The notes under the pieces: generated by a model
Database searches by the model: none
Told to the model about the DNA's origin: nothing
What the model saw: the letters and a program-made list of their open reading frames with translations, nothing else
In this document: positions 9,388 to 19,800 of the stretch, piece by piece
Numbering within the stretch: the first letter of the stretch is position 1
How the letters are laid out: every line of letters begins with the position of its first letter
Program-made: the position numbers and the translations under genes
Assembly (NCBI GenBank): GCA_963845695.1
Contig: CAWJTQ010000010.1
Location: 1-64,000 of the forward strand
Origin: CAWJTV01 sp963845695
Lineage (GTDB): Bacteria; Planctomycetota; Planctomycetia; Isosphaerales; Isosphaeraceae
DNA: 64,000 nucleotides
Reading direction: 5' to 3'

Positions 9388-12326
9388 ATGACCGATCGTC
9401 TTCCCCCGCAGCCCGGCGAATGGATCGACCGGAGCCGTCAGCTCGGCTTTACCTTTGAAGGCCGGGCCTACACGGGTCTCGCCGGGGATACGGTCACCAG
9501 CGCACTCCTGGCCAACGGGGTACGCCTCCTGGGCCGAAGCTTCAAGTATCACCGCGCCAGGGGCGTCTACAGCCTGGCGAACCATGATGTCAACGCCTTG
9601 ATGGAAGACCGCAAGCGAGGTCGGACCAACCTCCGCGCCGATGTCACGCCGCTGGTCGAGGGGATGGTCCTCTCGGCTGTGAACACCTTCGGCGGCCTGC
9701 ACCGGGACCGGGCACGGCTGCTCGACTGGTTCGGTCGGTTTCTGCCGGTGGGTTTCTACTACAAGACGTTTTACAAACCTCGGCGCTGGTTCCCGTTCTA
9801 CGAGCGTCGGATGCGCGCGATGGCCGGCCTGGGCGCGGTCGACCCCAGACGGCCGCGGGAGTACACGCCCAAGGCGTATGACTTCTGCGACGTATTGGTC
9901 GTCGGCGCGGGGCCGTCGGGGCTCTCGGCCGCGATCGCGGCGGCCGAGGCGGGCGCCCGCGTCGTCGTCGTGGACGAGCACCCTCGACCCGGCGGCAGCT
10001 TGTTATACCAGCGGGCGAATCCGCCGGACCTGCGCGCGCAGGCGACGGCACTCCTCGAGCGAGCGGCCGCGCTGCCGAACCTGGAGGTCCGCACCTCCAC
10101 CGTCGCGGCCGGTGCCTACGCCGACTTATGGATGGCCCTGGTCGACGAGTCCCGCCTGGTGAAGTTGCGCGCCCGGAGCGTGATCATCGCCACGGGCTGT
10201 ATCGAACAGCCGGCCGTCTTCGGCAATAATGACCTGCCGGGTGTGATGCTCGCGACCGCGGCGCAGCGGCTGATCCATCTCTATGCGGTCAAACCGTTCG
10301 ACCGCGGCGTCGTGCTGGCCGCAAACGCCGAGGGCTACCAGGCCGCGCTCGACCTGCACCGCGCCGGTGTCCCCGTCGCGGCGGTGGTCAACCTGCGTCC
10401 CGCGGGTGAACCGACCGCACTGGCCGAGGAGGTCGGCGCCGCGGGGATCTCCATCCTCGCCGGCCATGCGGTCTCCCGCGCCCTTCCCGGCTCGGGCCGA
10501 GTCGGAATCCGCGGCGTCGCGGTCGCTCCCCTGGATGACGTGGGCCGCGCTCGGCTGGACCGGGCGTTCGAAATCGCCTGCGATGGCCTGATCATGAGTG
10601 TGGGCTGGGCGCCGGCCGACGGGCTGTTCTACCAGGCCGGAGGGCGGATGGCCTGGTCCGAGTCGCTCCACCAATTCATCCCGCGCCCGAATCCGCCCCG
10701 CCGGGCCTGTTCGCCGCGGGCCGCCTCAACGGCGTGTACTCGCTCCTGGACCGGCTGGCCGACGGCCGCCGAGCCGGGCAGGCCGCCGCGGCGTACCTGG
10801 GGCTGGCCCACGGCGAGACCTCCCCGGGCCCTGCGCCGACGAACCTCGCCCCGAGCCATCCCTATCCGATCTTTCCCCACCCCACGGCCAAGAGCTTCGT
10901 CAACCTCGACGAGGACGTCCAGTACAAGGACATCGTCCACTCCGTTCAGGAGGGTTTCGACCACGTTGAGCTCTTGAAGCGCTACGCGACCCTGGGCATG
11001 GGTCCGACCCAGGGCAAGCTCGCCAACATCAATACCATCCGGATCTTGAGCCAGCTCAAGGGTCAGACCGTCCCCGAGACCGGCGTCACCACAGCCCGGC
11101 CGTTTATTCATCCGGTCCCGCTCGGGCACCTGGCGGGACGTGGGTTTCACCCGCACCGGCTGACGGCCCTGCACGCCCGCCACCTGGCCGCCGGCGCCGT
11201 GCTGATGCCGGCCGGCGATTGGCAGCGACCGGCGTACTACGCGGCGCCGGGCCGGTCGCGGGAGGCGTCGATCGCCGAGGAAGTTCTGGCCGTCCGCCGC
11301 AATGCCGGGCTCATCGACGTGAGCACCCTCGGCAAGCTGGAGATCAGCGGCCCGGACGCCGGGGCGTTCCTCGAGCGCGCGTACACGGGCCGGTTCGCCT
11401 CGATGCCGATCGGCACGACGCGCTACGGCTTGATGTGCGACGAGTCCGGCACGATCGTCGATGACGGCGTCGCGGCCCGCTTGGCCGAGGACCGCTACTA
11501 CGTCACGACCACCACGACCGGCTCGGGCCCCGTCTACCGCGAGCTCCAGCGCTGGGCGATCCTCTGGGGCCTGCGGGTCGTCTTGACCAACGCAACCGGC
11601 CACCTCGCGGCGATCAACCTCGCCGGGCCGAGGGCCCGCGAGCTGCTGCGACCCCTTTGCGACCCGGACCTGGACCTGGACGAGTCCGCGTTCCCCTATC
11701 TGGGCGTGCGCGCCGGGCGCGTGCTGGGCGTCCCCGCCCGGCTCCTGCGAGTGGGCTTCGTCGGCGAGCTCGGCTATGAGATCCACCTCCCGTCGTACTC
11801 GGCTGGCCGGATCTGGGACAAACTCCTCGAGGCCGGGCGGGCGCATCAAGTCCGTCCCTTCGGCGTTGAGGCCCAGCGCGTGCTACGGCTCGAGAAAGGC
11901 CATGTGATCATCGGCCAGGACACCGACGGTCTGACTCATCCGCGCGAGGCCGGCCTGGAGTGGGCCGTGAAGATGAATAAGACGTTCTTCGTCGGTCAGC
12001 GCAGCCTGGCGATCCTCGCGCGGAAACCGCTCCAGCGACGGCTGGTCGGTTTCACCGGCCCCTCCACACGGGACCAAGGGAGGATCGAGGAATGCCACCT
12101 GATCATCGACCAGGGACAGATGATCGGCCGGGTCACTTCGGTCTCCTACAGTCCGGACCTGGAGCGGGTGATCGGCCTGGCTTTCATCGCCACCGAGCGT
12201 GCCACGCCGGGGGCTGAGTTTCAGATCCGTCTGGACGACGGCCATTTGATCGCCGCGACCGTTGCCGAGGTCCCGTTCTACGACCCCGAGAACCAACGTC
12301 AGACCCAGCCAGAGACCATGACCTGA
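9388..12326 (+). CDS. soxA: Sarcosine oxidase alpha subunit (frameshift near 10700)
   Basis: The restored protein is about 979 aa, the family's usual length. The N-terminus has FTFEGRAYTGLAGDTVTSAL and GRSFKYHRARGVYS, the fold preceding the NAD/FAD region. A dinucleotide site, VLVVGAGPSGLSAAIAAAEA, begins near residue 170. The C-terminal third is an aminomethyltransferase (GcvT) domain that loads the C1 unit on tetrahydrofolate, ending with a glycine-cleavage T C-barrel. Near 10700 the frame shifts by one base: FIPRPNPP continues as PGLFAAGRLNGVYSLLD in the other frame, uninterrupted to 12326. The break sits in a C/G-rich run and the protein text is otherwise perfect, so I read it as an indel and not as two genes. 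Confidence 0.85.
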
Positions 12327-12363
12327 TGACCCCGACGCGGCCTTAGGCCGCAACCAAAGAGGA

Positions 12364-12436
12364 ATTCCAGATTCCAGATTCAATAACAGAACTATCTTCT
12401 CGGGAAATGGAGAATCCGGAATCCGGAATCTGGAAT
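12364..12436. repeat. Imperfect inverted repeat
   Basis: ATTCCAGATTCCAGATTC near 12364 is roughly complementary to GAATCCGGAATCTGGAAT near 12419-12436. It forms a long imperfect hairpin just ahead of the heptamer array and downstream of soxA. Confidence 0.55.
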
Positions 12437-12499
12437 GTTGAATGTTGAATCTTGAATGTTGAATCTTGAATGTTGAATGTTGAATCTTGAATCTTGAAT
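12437..12499. repeat. Tandem heptamer array, nine units of (G/C)TTGAAT
   Basis: Nine uninterrupted 7-bp units alternate between GTTGAAT and CTTGAAT. The array lies between soxA and soxG, about 54 bp before the soxG start. Such a short-unit array could change length by slippage. Confidence 0.9.
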
Positions 12500-12552
12500 C
12501 GACTGCTCCCAAATGCGCGCGCGGCGCAGAGATCGTACGGAAGAAGACACTA

Positions 12553-13276
12553 ATGCCAGAACCTCCTACCCGCTTGAGCCCGGTCCACGACCTCCTCGAC
12601 CATCTTCACCCCCGATGGGGCGCAGTCGGCGGCATGCCCGTGGCGCTGGGGTTCGGAGGCCGGACCATCGCGCAGGAGCAGGGCGTGGCGCGGACCCTGG
12701 GTCTCTGCGACGTCAGCGCCCTGCCCCGCCTGGTGATCAAGGGCCCGGGTGCCGAGTCCTTTCTCAGAGCGCACGAGGTCGCGCACGCCCTTCCCGCGGA
12801 CGTCTGCCGAGTCCTGCCTTGGAGGTCCGGGGGGGTGATCGCCCGCACCGGCCGTGCCGAGTTCTTTGTCGAAGACGTGCCTCGTGACGGCGGGCCGCTG
12901 GACGTCGTCGAGCGGCTCACCGAGTCCTTGCTGAGGTCTCCACCGCCCGGTGTCTATCCGGCGCTGCGGCAGGACGCATCGTTCCTGCTCAGTGGCGATC
13001 GTGCCCCAGCCCTGTTCCTCCAGACCTGCGGCTACGACTTTCGCCAGATCGATGCCAGGCCGAATCCCGGTCCCGACCCGACGATGCTGCTGGTCATGAC
13101 TCGTGTGGCGGGAGTGTTCAACCTGGGTCCTGCATCGTGCCATCAACGAGCACAGTGCTTACCAACTTTGGGTGGACGGGACCTATGGCCCCTACCTCTG
13201 GGAGACCCTGCTGAAGCTCGCGCGTGAGCTCGGCGGCGAGGCCGTGGGCCTGTCGGTGTTCTTTCCCGAAGTGTAG
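12553..13276 (+). CDS. soxG: Sarcosine oxidase gamma subunit (frameshift near 13120)
   Basis: The restored product is about 241 aa. It begins MPEPPTRLSPVHDLL and contains GLCDVSALPRLVIKGPGAESFL, the SoxG pattern. The C-terminus HRAINEHSAYQLWVDGTYGP followed by WETLLKLARELGG and VFFPEV is in a second frame ending with the stop at 13274-13276. The frame change falls near 13120. SoxG is structural in the heterotetramer and shares the aminomethyltransferase fold with the end of SoxA. ATG 12553 is chosen because upstream in-frame sequence lies in the heptamer array. No strong ribosome site is visible. Confidence 0.75.
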
Positions 13277-14188
13277 GTGGGCCTGGTCGAAACGCCGCGC
13301 GAAGCCGTCGATGGGATCGGCAGCGCGTGCCATCGTGCGACGTCGAGCTTTTCGGAGGATCGGAGGTGGAACCGCGGGAATTCATTGGAGACTCCTCGCC
13401 CAACACCAGCGGACTCGGGTCCGGCTGGGGTGAATGGATCTTGGCCCCGAACGGGCCGGAGCCGCGACCCTCGGGGCATTGCCCGGGACGGCCGTCCGAA
13501 ACGTTCATAAACCAGTCCGTTGCAAAAGCTCGCACACCAGCTAAATCTAGACTTGAATCGTTGTTATTATACAAATGTACATTGCAACATTAGTATACAA
13601 AGTGCACGACGCTCTCACCTGTTCCTCCACCTGTTCTCAGGCCAAAGGACGGCATTCCGCCCGGTTTCGGGCCATGCATTCGTGCGCCGGGGCCGGACGT
13701 AGGAATCGTTCGCAAAGCGCTCCTGCGAAGCCGGAGAATCGCCGGGAAAGCCGGACCGGTGTCCGGCCCGCGCCCGAAACCCTCGGCCTGGCCTTGGGTC
13801 CCCCGGGCCGCTGCGCTGGAGGCCACCGTATCGCACCGGAGCGATCGCGCGTCGCGTTCGGTTCGGCTCCCTCATCGGCCCGTCGGGCACCTCCACCCGC
13901 AGCGAGAGGGTCGGGGGCTGCTGCGGTGGCGTTCGCCGAGGAGTCTCCTTGATTGCCCCGCCACGAACCTTCCGCATCCTTCACATACCAGGTGGGCACT
14001 GTTCGCCGGTGACCCGGAGCGATCCTCGTTTCGGCCTTGACCGCTACCGCGTTTGCACGACAATCCCCGCTGGAGAACCGCGCAGTCCGTGGCCGGTCTC
14101 GAAGGATGCGGTTCGTCTGCACAGGAAAGTGCGCCATTCGGCCGGTGGCTCGGAAAGAATCGACGACCCCGACTGAGATCAATCAAGG
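13277..14188. other. Intergenic region, about 0.9 kb, no supported gene
   Basis: No frame gives family-like protein. A conspicuously AT-rich island at 13553-13600 contains two similar TATACAAA motifs (13569 and 13594 area), in contrast to the GC-rich surroundings. It may hold promoter elements, but no -35/-10 pair with good spacing is convincing. Confidence 0.5.
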
Positions 14189-16168
14189 ATGAAGGAAGCG
14201 AGTGATGCCGCAACGGCGGCAGTTCGACCGATGTCCATTCGGGCGCGGTGGCGGAGAGTTCGTCTCGCGAATCGGATGGGCCGCTGGCGAGCTCCGTGGC
14301 CGTTGCTGTGTGCCGGGCTTATCGGATTGGGGATCATTGGTCTCGCGCTGTGGGCAATCGCCTGGTATCGCGAGGTTCCCAAGGTCGAGCCTCCGTTCGA
14401 GCGGATCGTGGGATCCGGAGCAGGCCCGGTCAAGGTGTTCGCACTGAAGGACCTTGATGGCGGGACGCACACCTCGGCGGAGTGGGCCGGCGAACGAGCG
14501 GTCGTCCTCTTCGCGATCGCCCCAGACTGCCCGATCTCTCGCGAGTCTGCGCCGGAGATGGCTCGGCTGGCCCGTGAGTTCGGCCCACGTGGGATTCCGT
14601 TCTTCGGCATCGACTCAGGAGCTGGGTCCAGCGCGGAGGCGATCCGATGGCGGGCGATGGGGTGGGACCTCCCATTCCCGATTCTGCTCGATCCGATGCA
14701 GACGGTTGCCCGGCAGGCTGGCCTCACGGTCACGCCCGAGGCCGTGGTCCTGCTCCCCGACGGGCAAGTACTCTACCGGGGCCGGATCGGCGATCGTCAT
14801 GCGCAGGATGCCCAAGGATCTCAGGAACCGCAGGCACACGAGCTGGAGGATACCCTCGAGGCGATCCTCGCCGACGAAATGCCGGTCGTCACGAGCACGG
14901 TCGCCCTGGGCACACGGCTCATCCCGAGGTCTCCGGGTGCCGACTCCGGCGAGACGATCACCTTCAACAAGCACGTCGCGCCGATCCTCTGGAAGAACTG
15001 TGCGAAGTGCCACCGCCCCGGGGAAGTCGGGCCGTTCTCATTGCTCAGCTACCGGGATGCGGCCAAGCGAGCCGATTTTATCCGGGAAGTGACCGCGACT
15101 GACCAGATGCCCCCCTGGAAGGCACGCCCGGGCGCCGGCGTCTTCGTTGACGCACCACGCCTGTCCGTGATCGAGAAGGAGATCCTCGCCCGATGGGCCG
15201 AGGCGGGCTGCGCACAAGGCGACCCGGCCGACCTTCCACCGCGCCCGCAATTCTCCGACGGTTGGTCGCTGGGACAGCCCGACCTGGTTCTGACGATGCC
15301 CGAGCCCCTGGAACTTGCGGCCGCGGGAGAGGACCTCTATCGGGGCTTCGCCGTCCCCTTCCCTCTGGATCGCGACGTGACGATCCGGGGCATCGAGTTC
15401 CGCCCCGGCAACCGAAGGATCGTCCACCACAGCCGCAGCCATCTCGACGCCACCGGCGACGCGCGCCGACGCGACCGGACCGACCCCGGCCCCGGCTTCT
15501 CGGCATGGGTCCGGAAAGTCAGCTTCGAGCTCCCCTACCCCGGCCTCGGCGGTTGGACACCCGGCATGACGCCCCGATTCGCCCCCGAAGGTGCGGGCCG
15601 GTTCATCCCGCGCGGCTCGGACATCGTGTTTCAAATCCACTATCATCCCAGCGGGAAGGTCGAACGCGACCAATCGAGCGTGGGACTCTACTTCGCCACG
15701 GGGGCCGTGACCCGGAAGCTGACCGGGCTCACACTCTCCACCGATCGAATCGACATCCCCGCCGGCGCCAAGCGGCACACGATCATCCAGGCCGCGCGGC
15801 TGAGGGCCGACGTCCATCTCTACACCGTCGTGCCCCATGCCCATTACCTCTGCCGGGAGTTCCGGCTGGCTGCAACGTTGCCCGATGGCCGTTGTCAGCC
15901 TCTGCTCTGGATCGACGACTGGAATATCGACTGGCAGGACCAGTATCGGTTCGCCATGCCCGTCAGACTCCCCAAGGGGACCGTCGTGACCCTGGCCGCC
16001 TACTTCGATAACTCCGAAGACAATCCTCGCAATCCCAACCAGCCGCCCCGGCGCGTGCGCTACGGCGTGGGCACCAAGGACGAGATGTGCGCCTGCCACC
16101 TCGAGATCCTCCCCGACGACCCCAGCGGCTACGAGGCTTATCCCAACAAGTCCCCGTTCGGCCTCTGA
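14189..16168 (+). CDS. Membrane-anchored redoxin / cytochrome c / copper monooxygenase-like fusion
   Basis: The product is 659 aa. One N-terminal membrane segment (about residues 38-61, PWPLLCAGLIGLGIIGLALW) anchors it, with the rest probably periplasmic. Next comes a thioredoxin-like redoxin domain (about 78-230: VLFAIAPDCPISRESAPEMA, with a single DCP cysteine in place of a CxxC). A heme c motif, CAKCH, lies at 271-275, followed by DQMPPW. The C-terminal 300 residues resemble the copper type II ascorbate-dependent monooxygenase fold, with His-rich motifs HHSRSH near 412, HYHPSG near 482 and PHAHYL near 548. This order is common in planctomycete and acidobacterial hypothetical proteins. The substrate is unknown. 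ATG 14189 is used; Met15 is an alternative. Confidence 0.75.
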   Translation: MKEASDAATAAVRPMSIRARWRRVRLANRMGRWRAPWPLLCAGLIGLGIIGLALWAIAWYREVPKVEPPFERIVGSGAGPVKVFALKDLDGGTHTSAEWAGERAVVLFAIAPDCPISRESAPEMARLAREFGPRGIPFFGIDSGAGSSAEAIRWRAMGWDLPFPILLDPMQTVARQAGLTVTPEAVVLLPDGQVLYRGRIGDRHAQDAQGSQEPQAHELEDTLEAILADEMPVVTSTVALGTRLIPRSPGADSGETITFNKHVAPILWKNCAKCHRPGEVGPFSLLSYRDAAKRADFIREVTATDQMPPWKARPGAGVFVDAPRLSVIEKEILARWAEAGCAQGDPADLPPRPQFSDGWSLGQPDLVLTMPEPLELAAAGEDLYRGFAVPFPLDRDVTIRGIEFRPGNRRIVHHSRSHLDATGDARRRDRTDPGPGFSAWVRKVSFELPYPGLGGWTPGMTPRFAPEGAGRFIPRGSDIVFQIHYHPSGKVERDQSSVGLYFATGAVTRKLTGLTLSTDRIDIPAGAKRHTIIQAARLRADVHLYTVVPHAHYLCREFRLAATLPDGRCQPLLWIDDWNIDWQDQYRFAMPVRLPKGTVVTLAAYFDNSEDNPRNPNQPPRRVRYGVGTKDEMCACHLEILPDDPSGYEAYPNKSPFGL

Positions 16169-16376
16169 ACGGCGAGCGTGAGTGGATTTCCGCCCGGTCG
16201 TCTCTCTCGTCTCGAGGCGGATTCCGATGCGCGCTCGATCAGGAGACCTCCATCGCGACTCGAGGCGCCGAGTCCGCTACCAGCCGGATGCGCAGAGCCC
16301 GATGGCGGTCTCGGAGACTACGGCTTAAACTGGACGATTGGCCGAACAGGTCGAAGTCTTTTTCGAGGAGCGAATT

Positions 16377-16643
16377 ATGCAAACGCAATTGCCCCTAGTT
16401 CAAGACAAGGAGCTCGAGGAGGATGCCGGCACCTACTACGGCAAGTACCTCGGGACCTTCATCAGTGCGCGCGGCCAGGTCCGTGCCGATCTCTTTGATG
16501 ACGGCGAGGAAGTGATAGCCTACATCTCCTTCCCGACCGGGTTGGACGGTTCGAACGTCGAGGATCGATATGTAGGAATACTCGACGAGTATGCAGCCAG
16601 TCAGGGTTTCGCAGACCGGTTCCGCATGATCTACGCCGCTTAG
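16377..16643 (+). CDS. Small hypothetical protein
   Basis: The product is 88 aa, starting MQTQLPLVQDKELEEDAGTY. GAGGAG stands 5 nt before the ATG, which decides this start over the in-frame ATG at 16338. It is acidic and soluble, with no signal peptide or membrane segment (GKYLGTFISARGQVRADLF, then VIAYISFPTG). No family is recognised. It lies 13 bp before the HEPN-like gene on the same strand, so the two are probably co-transcribed and may work together. Confidence 0.55.
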   Translation: MQTQLPLVQDKELEEDAGTYYGKYLGTFISARGQVRADLFDDGEEVIAYISFPTGLDGSNVEDRYVGILDEYAASQGFADRFRMIYAA

Positions 16644-16656
16644 AAGGGGATCCTCG

Positions 16657-17509
16657 ATGCCCCGCGTTCAAGCCAGCATCTTGCCGCCTTATTTCTTGAA
16701 GCTCGAGAGCGGTCTCTATCACATGGGTCAACCAGGACAGGGTCTCGAGATCTACCAGCCGCCTCTACCACCCGCGAATCGCTTGTCGACGATGATTTCC
16801 CTGACTATAGATCAGCCCAACACGGTGGACCCGGAGGAACGAAGTCGGTTGAAGATCAGACAGGCCGATCAGTTATTGAACCTAGCCAATCGCCTGCTTC
16901 GCTGTTACCGTGCGACGACACGAAACGCGACGATCATTGAGCTATCCCGTGCTGAGGCGAGCCCATGCCGGTTCTGGGTGATGTCGGAAGGGGCTGATCC
17001 TCTCGCATGGGAGAAGAATCTCGATTTCAAAGCGGAACTCCCGAAAATCCGTGCGCTGCGGCCAGAGACGATTGCCAAGCGAGTGCGTGCCTTGCTCGCC
17101 TCGGGCAATGAACCCGAAGTCGCCGACCTCTTCCTCCTCGATGCGGAGCTGGCGATCCACGAAGGCCGATTCCGCGAGGCCGTGCTCTTCTGCTGGAGCA
17201 CGATCGATGCGACTTTCAATCGCAAATACGATCAACTGGTCGAATCGAAGCTCACCGGCGAGTGGGCCGAGGCTCGTTCGTTCTTCAGGGGACTGGACTT
17301 CGGCTTGAAAAACAAGATGAGTGCCGCGCTCTACCTCATCAGTGGCCGATCCTTGTTTCGGGAGCCGGAGGATTTGTGGCAGAAGCTCTCGAATAGCTAC
17401 AATAAACGGAACGCGATCATTCATCGCGGCGAAAGTCGCCGGCGAAGTCGATGCCCGCCAGGCCCTGGACGTCGCCCGACGGATCGTGGAGTTCATGAGC
17501 GCCCTGTGA
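16657..17509 (+). CDS. HEPN-like domain protein (frameshift near 17433)
   Basis: The restored product is about 284 aa. The N-terminal part is not recognised. The C-terminal 130 residues are helical: LFLLDAELAIHEGRFREAVLF, then WSTIDATFNRKYDQL, then NKRNAIIHRG. They end, after a one-base shift, in KVAGEVDARQALDVARRIVEF. The helices and the R-x4-H motif RNAIIH (about residues 251-256) match HEPN-type proteins, many of which are RNases or partners of nucleotidyltransferases. Here the following gene is not a nucleotidyltransferase, while a small unknown gene precedes it. RNase activity is inferred from the motif only. Confidence 0.55.
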
Positions 17510-17536
17510 CTCCTTCTTCCCACGGGAACAATACCC

Positions 17537-18565
17537 ATGTCGAGCGTCTGGTGGCTCGCGACGATGTTGGTGGCCCAGAATGGACTCGCGCTGGATCTCC
17601 CGCCGACCGAGCCCTTTGAGGCCCCCAAGTACGGGGTGACAACGCGGATCCCCAAGGCCTGGACGATCGCGGGCCGGGAGGAGGAGGATCGGATCTTCGT
17701 GGCGGTCATTCCCCAGAAGGACTTCCCGCAGCCCGGTATCGCCGCCTGCGAGCTGGCCCTCGCGCCGGAGAGCCTGGAGGAATACCGCTCGCGGATCGAT
17801 GCGAATGCCAAGCGCAACGGCCGGCCCAGCGGCAAGCTCGCTTCCAACCGGGTCATCAAAGACCCCCGCGGCGATCGGCTCGAGACCATCTGGGAGTTCC
17901 ATCCCGATGCCGGCGGGTTCTGGCGCGAGGTGAGCGTTCGGATCATCGCCAACCGGCAACTCTACACGTTCATCCTGAACGTTGAGGATTCGGTCTATGC
18001 GAAGACCCGCCCCGCCTTCGACGCAATCGTGACGGCGACCCGGTTCTCACAACCCAACACGGGTGCCGACCTCCTTTCGAAGCGTTCCAACCGATGGATC
18101 CAGCGCGAGTACAAGTTCGCCCTCGACTTGCCCGAGGGCTGGAGCCCGGTGCTCGCGCCGAGTGAGGTGGCGCTGCTCCTGGCCAACGGCCCACCCCACG
18201 GCGTCTGGTCCGACAACCTCCTGGTCCTGGCCCATGCCCATCGCAACCTCGACCTCGGCGAACTGGCCAAAGATCTTCCCGACCGGCTGAAGCAGGAGGA
18301 GCCCGGCTGTGAGGTCCTCGCGTGCAAGGTCGTGCCCCAGGGAAAGATCCAGGCGCTCGAAACCGTCGTCCGCACCCGCCGCGGTCCGTTCTCGATGACC
18401 GTCATCGAGCGGCGGTTCCGGGGCAGCCGGTTCGACTACGAGGTCAAATACACGGTGGAATCCAAGCGGTTCGACGAACTCGTCCCCAATTTCCGCAAGA
18501 GCTTCGACAGCTTCCAGGAGTCGCCGGGCGATGTCCCCGGTGCCGGTACGGGCAAGGCGGCGTAA
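17537..18565 (+). CDS. Secreted protein with two similar beta-rich domains
   Basis: The product is 342 aa. The first 19 residues (MSSVWWLATMLVAQNGLAL) form a probable signal peptide. Two domains of about 150 aa start with similar motifs, KYGVTTRIPKAWTI near 31 and EYKFALDLPEGWSPV near 190. Both continue into TRF or KSFDSF ends, typical of the PsbP/DUF1795-like fold (a lipid-binding or chaperone-like half-barrel). So it looks like an internal duplication. No catalytic residues are evident. It follows the HEPN-like gene after 27 bp and precedes a convergent gene. Confidence 0.6.
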   Translation: MSSVWWLATMLVAQNGLALDLPPTEPFEAPKYGVTTRIPKAWTIAGREEEDRIFVAVIPQKDFPQPGIAACELALAPESLEEYRSRIDANAKRNGRPSGKLASNRVIKDPRGDRLETIWEFHPDAGGFWREVSVRIIANRQLYTFILNVEDSVYAKTRPAFDAIVTATRFSQPNTGADLLSKRSNRWIQREYKFALDLPEGWSPVLAPSEVALLLANGPPHGVWSDNLLVLAHAHRNLDLGELAKDLPDRLKQEEPGCEVLACKVVPQGKIQALETVVRTRRGPFSMTVIERRFRGSRFDYEVKYTVESKRFDELVPNFRKSFDSFQESPGDVPGAGTGKAA

Positions 18566-18600
18566 GCCCCGCGCCGGTCCGCCGCTGGCCCTGAGAGAGA

Positions 18601-19800
18601 TCATTCTCGTTCGTTCCCCGCAGCCTCCGTTTGGAGAGTTCGCGCATCCTGGCCAGCGGCCTTCGGCCTCCGCACGGCGAGGCGGAGGATCTGCATAACA
18701 ACGAAGATCACCAGGATCGGAGGGATGAAGTAGGGAATGAAGAGCGTCCATTTAATGCCCAGTGGCGGCCCGGCCATCGAGAGTGGCAGGACGAAGAGGA
18801 TCGCGATCAAGATCAGACATCCGGTCGAGGTCATCACCGACTTGAAGGTCGCCTCCTCACTGATGGATTCGTAATGGAGCTCGACGGTCCGGCCGCGGCG
18901 GAGACTGCGGACCGCCGCTTCCGCCAGCTCCATCGCCCTCGTCCCGTCATGAAGACTCGGGCCGGGGAGATCGGCCGCGCCGCGGCGGCCCAGCGATGAC
19001 GACAGCAGGGCGAGAATGGCTTCGTGTGCGTCCCAGGAAGTGATTTCGGTGACCTGCGGGGGAGACTGTGAAGTGTGCCGGGCCAGGCGCGCAGGTCCTT
19101 CGAGCCAGGGATCGAACTCCAGGGTCAACGACCCGTCCGCCACGAGGAGGATCAGCCGGGCCGGCTCCGGGAGTCCCGACCGGATTCGGACCTCGCCCCG
19201 GCGGGAATCGGCGGACCGGAGCTGGACGACCAGCTCGATGTCGGGCGTCTCGCCCGGCGGATCGCCCGTGGCGGTGAGGGCCTGGATCTCGCCCAGCAGC
19301 GCCCTGACGACGTCCACGACGCGGGCGAATGCCTCGCGGACCAGATCGGTCTCCATGAAATCGGCCGTCACCTCCAAGCGAAGAGTCCGGAACGCTCCCA
19401 TCTCGCCGTGGGAGAGCGACTGGCGCAGGGCGGTCACGCCGGGATGGAGCCGCAGGGGAAGGTCAGGCACGATCGTGGCGCCGGTCTCTTCCCGGCTCAA
19501 TGAGACCTGATAGTAGGCTTCCGAGTCCGGGCCGGGAGGATGCAGGCAGATGATGGCGAAGCCCTCGGCGGCGGTGCGCCGGAGGGCCTCGCCGCGGAAC
19601 TCGAGCGGCCCTCCCACAATCACCGCATCGATCCCCACTCGGGCCAGGGCGTCGTCGAGATCGCGCGGCGCGGGAATTCCCGCCATCGCGGGGTCGGCGA
19701 AACCCGGAAAGACCGCATCCAGTCGATGTTCCGGACGGTCGAGGAGCCAGTGCGCCCAGGCAAGCTCCTCCTCCCCATTTCCCAGGATCAGGATATTCAT
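18601..19800 (-). CDS. Gfo/Idh/MocA-like oxidoreductase with C-terminal membrane anchor
   Basis: The product is 399 aa. The start at 19800 gives MNILILGNGEEELAWAHWLL, a Rossmann-type N-terminus. Upstream in-frame sequence is not protein-like. Residues 1-110 look like the NAD(P)-binding half (DDALARVGIDAVIVGGP). The middle contains RLHPGVTALRQSLSHGEMGAFRTLRLEV, resembling the second domain of Gfo/Idh/MocA enzymes. The C-terminus has two membrane helices (LILIAILFVLPLSMAGPP and LFIPYFIPPILVIFVVMQIL), which is unusual for this family. Substrate unknown; the classical catalytic EKP motif is not seen, so activity is uncertain. Confidence 0.6.
   Translation of the reverse strand: MNILILGNGEEELAWAHWLLDRPEHRLDAVFPGFADPAMAGIPAPRDLDDALARVGIDAVIVGGPLEFRGEALRRTAAEGFAIICLHPPGPDSEAYYQVSLSREETGATIVPDLPLRLHPGVTALRQSLSHGEMGAFRTLRLEVTADFMETDLVREAFARVVDVVRALLGEIQALTATGDPPGETPDIELVVQLRSADSRRGEVRIRSGLPEPARLILLVADGSLTLEFDPWLEGPARLARHTSQSPPQVTEITSWDAHEAILALLSSSLGRRGAADLPGPSLHDGTRAMELAEAAVRSLRRGRTVELHYESISEEATFKSVMTSTGCLILIAILFVLPLSMAGPPLGIKWTLFIPYFIPPILVIFVVMQILRLAVRRPKAAGQDARTLQTEAAGNERE

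Noticed and set aside
12437..12499. CRISPR array
   Set aside because: Units are 7 bp with no spacers; it is a simple tandem repeat.
13637..14182. 181-codon minus-strand open frame
   Set aside because: Composition is typical of antisense GC-rich DNA; no motif, start signal or neighbour support.
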